From positions 7,325,469 through 7,389,468 of the forward strand of contig NC_054701.1 of assembly GCF_016097555.1 (NCBI RefSeq): a stretch of DNA of 64,000 nucleotides, written 5' to 3'. The notes below the pieces were generated by a model. It was given only the letters and a program-made list of their open reading frames with translations, did not search any database and was not told the origin of the DNA. Positions 59,101 to 64,000 of the stretch are shown here, in pieces (position 1 is the stretch's first letter; every line of letters begins with the position of its first letter). The translations under genes were made by a program, and so were the position numbers. The stretch comes from Gigantopelta aegis (lineage: Eukaryota; Mollusca; Gastropoda; Neomphalida; Peltospiridae).

Positions 59101-62100
59101 AAATTGCAGATCTTAAAAAATGAGGGGTTATCAGGAGTTTTTCTTCAAAGAACGATAGGAGCAGTTTTCAGATACATTTGTATATGTAGTAGTAAAATCC
59201 AGAACATTTCACAAAACTCAAAAACCTGACTTTACTTTTTAAATATCTATTGGAAAAATGTAGGATCAAAAGGGAAGAAAATATGGCTCAAGCAAAATGT
59301 CCACAGAATTAAATGTTATGTAACAAAATGGAATGGAATAATAAAAAATAAAAAATAAAAATTAATTTGTGATGTTAAATTAATGATTGGTCTAGTTTTA
59401 GTTTTATTTAAAAGAAAAGTAATTAAAAATAAAATTACATTACAACTATTACTCAATGACTTCACGGTCAACAAAAAAGCGTAACACACAAATGCAAAAG
59501 TCAGCTTAGTTGCTATCCCTGGAAAACCTACAGGTGAACTCTATCAAGGCAATATAAAATCCCCCAATATCCCACCTGTCAGCGATACTCATGGGTCGTA
59601 TGACATCCACACACACACAGCTCCGGCCCTCGTGTGAGCTCTGAGAGAGGGCAATGCCCAGAGCAGATCCTGGTATCTTGTCAATCTCAATCAACAATGG
59701 ACCAGATGCATTCTGAACAGAGTCTGGAGAATAAATAATATAAAATTGAGTAATGAACCTTGAGAAAAAATATCAACATTTTAATTACTATGTCAAATTC
59801 CCCATGGTGAAATATAAACAAATGTGATCCATGTCATACAATAATGCAGACTTGTCAGTGTAGTCATTAACCTTCCGACTACTGCAGGCGATATATCTCG
59901 CCCGACGTCACGTCAGTCGACATACTGTATACTGCATACAGTGCATTTTCCAATTCATATTTCCCACCATTTTGCACACGGCACTCACCTGAAATGGAAA
60001 TTTAATAAAAGAAAAAAGATTTCTTTTCAAAATGGTGGCTTTTATTTTTATTTTTTCAATTGAAAATACCTTGAAAGTGGTTTTCGGCAAGTATTTTCAC
60101 TTGAAAACAATGGCGGCACGTCGCGGTCATTTTCAGGGATCGATAGCTGATTGTGACAGCTAATTTGATAATAAATTTGATCGTTTTACCGACAACGAAA
60201 ATCACCAAATATTGCAATATAAATTGTAGTTCGGTTTGGGTTTTTTAAATTCTGGTCAGAAAACCACTGTTATCGGGAATAATGGACATAAATACTGGAT
60301 AACTGGCCACAAATGCCCGTAAGTAAATGTAACTTCTTTTTTTTTGCCTAAATTTAATCACCATTAACTGATCTAAAAATCATAAAAATTATAAAAACCC
60401 ATGAAAATAATACTAGTTGATTCATATATAAACTTTATTTCATGTATTTATAAAACATTTAAGTGAATATGTCAGTAAAAAATATAAACTTGTACCCACT
60501 CAACGTGGTTTTTGTTAAAAATTAATCCAGTAGTCTAAAGGTTAAAACAACCAGACCAAAATAGAAATCCCTAGCATGCTGTCATAAAGTTTTATTTGGA
60601 TTGGATTAAAAGAAACATTCAATGTATTAAACACTGCAAATTAGAGAACAATTTGCCAGTGCCAGGTCTGGGGTGGTGGTGGTCACTAATGCTCTCCAGC
60701 CCCCCCCCCCCACCCCACCCACTTCCCACTGGTCCTGTCACTGAAAAAATATTTTATTATTTATTTTTCCTTTTCATAAATACTTAACCTGACCTCTCAC
60801 CTATGTGCATCATCCATCATTATCACAGACTAGTATGAACATCCAAAAAGTCAATATATATGACTATAATCTTCCACTGGGTCAAGAGTATCTGCCTCTG
60901 GTCACATGCTCATCTCTTCCTTCTCTCTCCTTTACAATTAGGGTCTTACCATCTGTGGGAATTTAGCAAATGCAGTTAGGAATGAGGTCAGGTTAATTAT
61001 GAATACTAAATAAAGAGTGTGTGAGGAACGTACCCATGACCGACACGTCGTACTCCACAGTGAACACAGTCTCACTCTCACACTGCTGCAGCAGCGACAT
61101 CGTCTCTGACAGACTGAGGTGGCAGACTTTGTAGTTGTTCACAGCCAGGATTCTGTCTCCTTCCTTTATCGAGCCTTCTCTGTAAGAAAACATTACTGGT
61201 AAAACAGACACTCAAATAAAACAATGGAAATGAATGGCTGGTTACAAATTTAATTAATTAGTGGCCATTAGTATTATTAATATTTTGTGCTACATGTCAA
61301 AAATATGGTAAATGAGTTAATCAAAGACTGGCAAAAGATAATCACATGTTAATTCATATATGTACATTACTCTCTTCAAGAGATCTTTTATATATGCCAA
61401 GAGTTACAAGTCAAGAATATGGTAATAGAGAATAGAGTAAGACAAAGACTGGCAGAAGATATCAACTTGTTAAATACCAGTAGTTGACACTCTTCGATTT
61501 AACAGCACGAGATCTTTTAGACATAAAGATAAAAATGATCTTCGGCAAAACTGAAAAACTGTGCAAGGGTATTGTCTAGCATCGCCTCAATGTGTTATAC
61601 AATAGCTGAGGAAACAAATTGAAAACTGAAAAACTGTGCAAGGGTATTGTCTAGCATCGCCTCAATGTGTTATACAATAGCTGAGGAAACAAATTGAAAA
61701 CTGAAAAACTGTGCAAGGGTATTGTCTAGCATCGCCTCAATGTGTTATACAATAGCTGAGGAAACAAATTGAAAATGTTTGCAACTATTCTTTACACAGA
61801 TAAAACGTTTTTCAAGCAGACAAGGTTTTACTTCCCAAATACTGACAGAGAATTCTGAGAGTCCTGCTGAAACCATACATGTCCAATACCGGGCTCAATT
61901 TTTTTTCGTTATCTCCTATGTTCAAGGGCCATAACTCTGTGAAAAATTAGTAAATTGCCATGAAAAGTTATTGATCTGTAATAGTACATGGTAAAACTAC
62001 ACACAAATTTCTTGTGGCATTGCGATAAAAAGACACAAAAAATACGTGTATGTGGGACAGACGGGCAGACAGACAGACGGGCAGACAGACAGGCAGACAG

Positions 62101-63006
62101 ACAGACGGGCAGACAGACAGATGGGCGGACAGACAGGCAGACAGACAGATGGGTGAACAGACAGACAAAGACAGATGGGCAGACATACAGACGGGCAGAC
62201 AGACAGGCAAAAAGACAGACAGAAGGATGGAGACAAGACTTTTAGTCCTCTCCACTTGGACAGGTTAGGGACTAATAACTTGAGTTCAATTCTGATGTAT
62301 TAGTGTATTAGTTCTACTACATCAGAGACCCATTATTTCCTCTATGCTTGTTAAAACCACACCTATCTGCGGCCCCGCCAGGCCTGATTGCTGTGACTGT
62401 GTGTGGGTGAGCTCTCATACGATCGACGTCCATCCCCCCTCGGATGATGAAACCAAACCCTGTACTGTCCTTGTCCAGCGACAGGTCGTGACACTTGCTC
62501 TGGACGGAGAACGACGTCTGGGCTGAAGGAAGAAATACACATATTACACAATATCCTCAACCTCGCAAATTTCAGGATATCAAATTTCTTTCACATTAAA
62601 AACAAAACATCGATTAAACATTATTAAAGTTCTATTCATTTTCCAACACCTTTACATTCAGTATGTTTAAACATTATAAGAATTGGCATTTTAATAATTT
62701 ATCTTAAGGAATAATCAAATGTTAACATACATGTAATGATGCTCCTTTCTACCTAGTAAGGATACTTATTCACATTAGCACTAACAGACAGCACTCAGAA
62801 AAAGTGTCATCCTGAGTATATTTTTAATATTTAAATTAAAACGACAGTCTTGAACTTTACCAGTCTCGGGGATTTCATATTCCACTTCTAGTATTATCCT
62901 CTCTCCAGCGTTTTTCAACAGGTTAATAATTTCATCATGTTTTAGACTGGCTGTCCTTATCCCGTTCACAGATAGAATGTAATCACCCACAGTCAGCGAG
63001 TCCGAT
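43925..63006 (-). CDS. GRIP1: GRIP: glutamate receptor-interacting protein, seven PDZ domains (gene-level entry, 5' end outside the window)
   Basis: A multi-PDZ scaffold that in vertebrates clusters AMPA receptors and ephrin/Eph ligands and links cargo to kinesin; molluscan partners are unknown. Sixteen exons (951 codons) with fully consistent phases encode PDZ1 (second half), PDZ2, PDZ3, a linker, PDZ4, PDZ5, PDZ6, a long linker and PDZ7. Carboxylate-binding loops seen are GFGF (PDZ2), ALGIAL (PDZ3), GLGITL (PDZ4), GLGMTI (PDZ5), PLGITI (PDZ6) and DFGFSL (PDZ7). GRIP hallmarks are [10 protein letters not shown] before PDZ4, [11 protein letters not shown] and [11 protein letters not shown] in the second linker, and [20 protein letters not shown] in PDZ7. 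Vertebrates have two paralogues (GRIP1, GRIP2); this is the invertebrate counterpart of both. The C-terminal tail is unique and repeat-derived. Confidence 0.95.
44348..44610 (+). mobile_element. SINE-A with type I tail
   Basis: GATCAATCCCCGTCGGTGG, GGCCGTGGTATGTGCTACCC, the tail GACATCCAACAGCCGATGAT and GTGGTGTCATTAAACAAAAC. The box A part is missing. In GRIP's last intron. Confidence 0.85.
44611..45380. other. GRIP last intron, remainder
   Basis: An imperfect inverted repeat CATATTCCCCTGGGAATCC (44631) and TCCTAGGGGAATATACCATTG (44784), with TTTGAGGT beyond it, marks a small element of about 190 bp (44615-44815). Otherwise AT-rich. Confidence 0.5.
45381..45979 (-). CDS. GRIP1: GRIP exon: acidic linker and PDZ7 first part
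   Basis: Longest exon (599 bp). [52 protein letters not shown], a Ser/Asp-rich stretch, [59 protein letters not shown]. In vertebrates this linker binds kinesin heavy chain (known for the family; not tested here). Donor GTACGT. Confidence 0.93.
46118..46195. repeat. GA-rich simple repeat
   Basis: AGAGAGAGTGACAGTGAGAG and similar purine-rich runs in a GRIP intron. Confidence 0.7.
46399..46552 (-). CDS. GRIP1: GRIP exon: linker after PDZ6
   Basis: [31 protein letters not shown]. The PSVDSAxxSWD motif is conserved in vertebrate GRIP. Donor GTAATT. Confidence 0.92.
46628..46980. repeat. 53-bp tandem repeat, about six to seven copies, GRIP intron
   Basis: CTGTAAAACATGTTTTAAAA followed by CAGATGTTTGATAAGCCTAT and ATGAAGCAGTGT. 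One copy is shortened (AAACAGATCTGTAAAAC at about 46912). Confidence 0.95.
47236..47525 (-). mobile_element. SINE-A with type I tail
   Basis: Minus strand: CTCAGTGGTAAAGCACTC (box A), GGGATCGATCCCTGCTGG (box B), TGTGCTATCCTGTCTGGG, the tail TGACATCCAATAGCCGATGA and GGTGTCGTTAAACAAAAC. Near-complete, in a GRIP intron. Confidence 0.85.
47793..47937 (-). CDS. GRIP1: GRIP exon: PDZ6 second half
   Basis: [48 protein letters not shown]. Donor GTGTAT, chosen for phase 0. Confidence 0.93.
47966..48046 (-). mobile_element. SINE type I tail fragment
   Basis: Minus strand: TGACATCCAGTAGCCAATGA, GGTGTGCTCTAGTGGTGAC, ATTAAACCAAATAAAGG. Only the tail inserted. Confidence 0.65.
48166..48425 (-). mobile_element. 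SINE-A with type I tail
   Basis: Minus strand: GCCCAGTGGTAAAGTGCTC, GCCGTGGTATGTGCTATCC, CCCTTGCTACTAATGG and tail GATATCCAATAGCTAATTA, GTGTCATTAAACAATAC. The box B region is deleted. Confidence 0.8.
48691..48832 (-). CDS. GRIP1: GRIP exon: PDZ6 first half
   Basis: [47 protein letters not shown]. Nearly identical in pattern to vertebrate GRIP. Donor GTTAGT. Confidence 0.95.
49205..49450 (+). mobile_element. Dispersed repeat R3
   Basis: CCTACCAGTCCAGTTAGAGG, CTATAGGTTCTGTCTCC, four TCTG units, TTCAACTTTCATGAG, CTCAGAATGCTTGTTTT. Confidence 0.7.
49609..49818 (-). mobile_element. SINE-A type I tail copy, head missing
   Basis: Minus strand: TGTAAAGGATCCCTTGCTAC, GTAGCGGGTTTCCTCTCT, TGACATCCAGTAGCTGATGA, GGTGTCGTTAAAGAAAAC. 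The head is replaced at 49818 by other sequence containing GGCCAGT/ACTGGCCC words. Confidence 0.75.
49819..50581. other. GRIP intron, no gene
   Basis: Unclassified. A GGGCCAGT ... ACTGGCCC pair at about 49858-49890 and a short direct repeat GTGGCAATGCAAGAGGG-like at 50350-50396. Confidence 0.45.
50582..50745. mobile_element. Hairpin MITE in GRIP intron
   Basis: TATAGAGGATATTTCATGT, GTCAAATATGATTTATATCT and TGAAGTTTGCAATCATAT. The inverse follows after TTGCGCTTGCATGACACG. Confidence 0.85.
50811..50913. mobile_element. Short hairpin element in GRIP intron
   Basis: GATAACACATTTTAGAGTGA is followed by its inverse TCACTCTAAAATGTGTTATC with a short loop. GATAACACTTT occurs at both outer ends. Confidence 0.75.
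51230..51610. other. GC-richer island open on both strands, origin unknown
   Basis: Within a GRIP intron about 380 bp has clearly higher GC than its surroundings, with a 109-codon plus-strand and a 106-codon minus-strand open frame. The minus-strand reading (for example [39 protein letters not shown]) looks protein-like, but I recognise no family. It could be a processed gene scrap or a transposon fragment. Confidence 0.3.
51643..51788 (-). CDS. GRIP1: GRIP exon: PDZ5 second half
   Basis: [48 protein letters not shown]. The donor GTTTGT was chosen because only it keeps the phase with the next exon (a GTACTC nearer the exon would not). Confidence 0.9.
51873..51955 (+). mobile_element. MITE R4 fragment
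   Basis: TCTCAGAAATAAATAACTTG, TAGTAAATTCTATAGTA, GGGAAGAACTATAGTT. One end only. Confidence 0.55.
52227..52296 (-). CDS. GRIP1: GRIP exon: PDZ5 middle
   Basis: [22 protein letters not shown]. At 70 bp it is the shortest exon. Its donor GTCATT is weak; phases on both sides fit. Confidence 0.88.
52844..52921 (-). CDS. GRIP1: GRIP exon: PDZ5 start
   Basis: [25 protein letters not shown]. Vertebrate GRIP has the matching VIPSSGTFHVKLPKK. Donor GTAAGC. Confidence 0.93.
53340..53479 (-). CDS. GRIP1: GRIP exon: PDZ4 second half
   Basis: [44 protein letters not shown]. The EIEFDVAES junction with the next exon is as in vertebrate GRIP. Donor GTAATC. Confidence 0.95.
53688..53889 (-). mobile_element. 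SINE-B
   Basis: Minus strand: TGGCATTGTGGTTAAGCC (box A), CTACAGGCTGGTAGGTACAG, GGGTTTGCAGCCC (box B), TCTTAAGGGCTCAATGGAC and the tail TTGGATATAAGCATGAAAAT. Confidence 0.85.
54394..54575. repeat. 16-bp CAGCTG minisatellite beside a GRIP donor
   Basis: About twelve units of CTACAGCTG(A/G)ATTCAA, beginning about ten bases inside the intron from exon 54586-54778. Early units have AATTGAA/AATTAAA. Confidence 0.92.
54586..54778 (-). CDS. GRIP1: GRIP exon: PDZ4 first half
   Basis: [60 protein letters not shown]. Donor GTAAGATTC. A CAGCTG-rich minisatellite starts about ten bases into the intron. Confidence 0.93.
55031..55373 (+). mobile_element. SINE-A with type II tail and target duplication
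   Basis: TTACAAAATACC at 55031-55042 recurs at 55362-55373. The insert has AGTGGTAAAGCATTCGC (box A), GGATCGATTCCCATCGG (box B), TGCATATAAAAGATGCC, GTGGCGACAGCGGGTTTCC, AACCGTAAATAAAATGTG, TCGTTAAATAAAACATTTCC and (CTTC)n. It is the freshest SINE in the window. Confidence 0.93.
55622..55725. repeat. 49-bp direct duplication
   Basis: TGCTACAACTTGGCACAACA and CATCATCCACTTTTAACTTT occur twice, 49 bp apart (55622, 55671). Confidence 0.9.
56311..56594 (-). mobile_element. SINE-B inside the satellite, first copy
   Basis: Minus strand: CACCGGCCTCGGTGGCGC, GCAGTGGTTAAGTCATCGG (box A), GGGTTCGCAGCCCGG (box B), CTTAAGGGCTCAGTGGG, CAGGACAGCGTGCTTGAACC, TAAGCACGAAAAATAAG. Confidence 0.92.
57277..57560 (-). 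mobile_element. SINE-B inside the satellite, second copy
   Basis: Appears identical to the copy at 56311-56594 over its whole length. Carried here by the 966-bp duplication rather than by a new insertion. Confidence 0.92.
57851..58039 (-). CDS. GRIP1: GRIP exon: linker between PDZ3 and PDZ4
   Basis: Serine/threonine-rich: [16 protein letters not shown] and [15 protein letters not shown], then [13 protein letters not shown]. The repeated GTLP recalls the GTLPRSLYS region of vertebrate GRIP. The donor GTGAGT is followed after only ten bases by the 45-bp satellite. Confidence 0.85.
58160..58755 (-). mobile_element. Dispersed repeat R3, inverted copy
   Basis: AAACAAGCTTTCTGAGAGTA, ACAGACAGACAGACAG, ACCTATAGTCCCCTCTGAAT. 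A lineage insertion with GGTGCTG words (58511-58563) lies within. Confidence 0.6.
58792..58979 (-). CDS. GRIP1: GRIP exon: PDZ3 second half
   Basis: [40 protein letters not shown] and LPVTHLEYK, close to vertebrate GRIP ([13 protein letters not shown]). Donor GTAAGA. Confidence 0.95.
58980..59575. other. GRIP intron, no gene
   Basis: AT-rich. GGAGCAGTTTTCAG (59160) recurs at 53227 in another GRIP intron, hinting at a shared, undefined repeat (TATCAGGAGTTTTTCTTCAA and neighbours). Confidence 0.4.
59576..59723 (-). CDS. GRIP1: GRIP exon: PDZ3 first half
   Basis: [45 protein letters not shown]. Acceptor TCTCCAG, donor GTGGGA. Confidence 0.95.
59724..61033. other. GRIP intron, no gene
   Basis: Contains a C-rich run (about 60699-60720, CCAGCCCCCCCCCCCCAC). 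No coding signal. Confidence 0.5.
61034..61179 (-). CDS. GRIP1: GRIP exon: PDZ2 second half
   Basis: [34 protein letters not shown] and [10 protein letters not shown], the YDVSVM end being shared with vertebrate GRIP. Acceptor CTTACAG, donor GTACGT. Confidence 0.95.
61546..61772. repeat. 75-bp tandem triplication, GRIP intron
   Basis: CTGAAAAACT occurs at 61551, 61626 and 61701. Units contain GGTATTGTCTAGCATCGCC and ACAATAGCTGAGGAAAC and appear identical. Confidence 0.95.
61845..62275 (-). mobile_element. Dispersed repeat R3 with a long CAGA array
   Basis: TTCTGAGAGTCCTGCTGAAA, CCATAACTCTGTGAAAAATT, then an expanded (CAGACAGACGGG)n at about 62056-62225 and CTTTTAGTCCTCTCCACTTG. Open frames on both strands here are products of the microsatellite. 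Confidence 0.75.
62363..62522 (-). CDS. GRIP1: GRIP exon: PDZ2 first half
   Basis: [45 protein letters not shown]. Carboxylate loop GFGF. Acceptor CCTTCAG, donor GTGTGG. Confidence 0.95.
62861..63006 (-). CDS. GRIP1: GRIP exon: PDZ1 second half
   Basis: [20 protein letters not shown], then [20 protein letters not shown] and YEIPET. Begins with the last base of a split Arg codon; donor GTAAAGTTC. The preceding exon is not in the window. Confidence 0.95.
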
Positions 63007-64000
63007 CTTTTAAAACAAAAATCAATTATATATTAATTGCCTTATCTACACCTCACAACAGTGATTGATTCGTTTTGTTTTCTATTTAATAACACTAACA
63101 AAACATTAATTTTGTAAGCTATGGTTTGTTTAAATTCTAGAACAATTCATAAACATTTCAACTACAAACTCATTTAATTATACGTGGAAAAACATAGTCA
63201 ACATTATGCAATGACATAAAAATGTAACAACTTGACAATAAATATAAAGCTGAAAATATTTGTTTAAATATTTTTTAAACAATGAAGTTAACGCACAAGT
63301 CCTGTGATTGATGATAAATGTGAGTGTGTTGGTTTAAAAAAATTAAGTTTCATCCGGGCAAAAAATGTAAGTAATTTTATTTCATCTAGTACCACTGTGT
63401 CAAGTAGCCTTGTGCTTGGAACATGAATGGAGTACCTGTAAAAAAACAAAGTACTCAAATTTTGTGCGAAACTAGGGGTGTAAAATTGTGAAAACATCTG
63501 ATTATACCAAAAATGAGTCATGAAAGGTACCATTTTCTGCAGTTAATACTTTGAGGTAGGGGTTGTAGTAGTGATATTTATGGGTCATAGTTTGGTTGAT
63601 ATATTGCATATAATTTTTTTAAACACAAACGTTAACTTGGTCGCCTATGGGATTTTATTTGGTATAATACAACCTAAATAGCTCAAAATAACAAGAGCCA
63701 TAACTCCAGTTACCTTACATGTAGGTAACAGCATAAGGCATACTGTAAATTCCAAACATAGACCACTTCTGTTGATTCAGCATTAATACATGTATTGTAA
63801 ATTGTAAACCCAGAAATGAAATGGAATAAAACCATGAGGATCATAACTCCAAAATGTACTGCAGATGTATGGATATCAAAATACAGTTTAACAAAATTTA
63901 ATAACTTTAATTCTGTAAGAAACAACAACAAAAAAGTTTGGAATGTGAAATAAAGTACTCAAGTACATACATGTGTATATATCACTAAACAAATTTTTTT
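63007..64000. other. GRIP intron to the window edge
   Basis: No exon for the first half of PDZ1 is visible. AT-rich sequence with several ACATGTA words. Confidence 0.55.

Noticed and set aside
61968-62268. Long open frames on both strands (Cys/Leu/Pro-rich and Gln/Thr/Asp-rich readings)
   Set aside because: They are translations of the CAGA-type microsatellite; no start context, no family.
1-64000. True tRNA, rRNA or snRNA genes
   Set aside because: Only SINE heads with tRNA-like boxes were found; none has a complete cloverleaf that I could support.

Overview
This is an animal nuclear scaffold of about 64 kb: AT-rich, intron-bearing and packed with dispersed repeats. Several tRNA-headed SINE families with C-rich heads and a shared central block, I-type LINEs with (CATT)n tails and many small hairpin DNA elements suggest a mollusc, most likely a gastropod. 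That assignment is inference from repeat style, not from a marker gene. A 200-N assembly gap lies at 20392-20591.

Three host genes can be supported. (1) A single-coding-exon beta-1,3-galactosyltransferase-like gene (GT31) lies on the minus strand at 1586-2737. A splice acceptor sits just upstream of its ATG, so a 5' UTR exon probably lies further up. (2) The last three coding segments of a ceramide kinase (CERK) lie on the plus strand at 23560-27482. Its final exon exists as four tandem copies, two of them still open and spliceable. (3) A GRIP-type scaffold (glutamate receptor-interacting protein, seven PDZ domains) runs along the minus strand from 63006 down to 43925. It has 16 exons whose phases all agree, from the middle of PDZ1 to the stop codon. 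Its first exons lie beyond the right edge.

Layout: 1-3300 small inverted-repeat elements around the galactosyltransferase gene. 3400-19500 a transposon-rich block with three copies of one I-like LINE (one full length but degraded at about 13.9-19.5 kb), a Ty3/Gypsy pol fossil (9.37-11.85 kb), a Harbinger-type Myb/SANT remnant, a broken basic/coiled-coil gene that ends in a perfect 57-bp palindrome, and a 71-bp satellite. 20.8-23.2 kb a three-level nest: a MITE containing a Tc1 element containing a hAT-like element. 23.5-27.5 kb CERK 3' exons. 27.5-43.4 kb no coding exons recognised, only UTR, intergenic sequence, MITEs and SINEs. 43.4-63.0 kb GRIP with minisatellites, SINEs and hairpin elements in its introns. 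63.0-64.0 kb GRIP intron.

The most interesting structure concerns the retroelements. The LINE and two SINE tail types end in the same kind of 3' stem-loop, with compensatory base changes, followed by GTTAAAYAAA. A 43-bp insertion made of only the last part of that tail plus (CATT)n, flanked by a perfect 14-bp target duplication, shows the tail at work. The other notable items are the tandem terminal exons of CERK, the GRIP C-terminus that is itself one unit of a minisatellite, and a 966-bp higher-order satellite carrying a SINE right next to a GRIP splice site.
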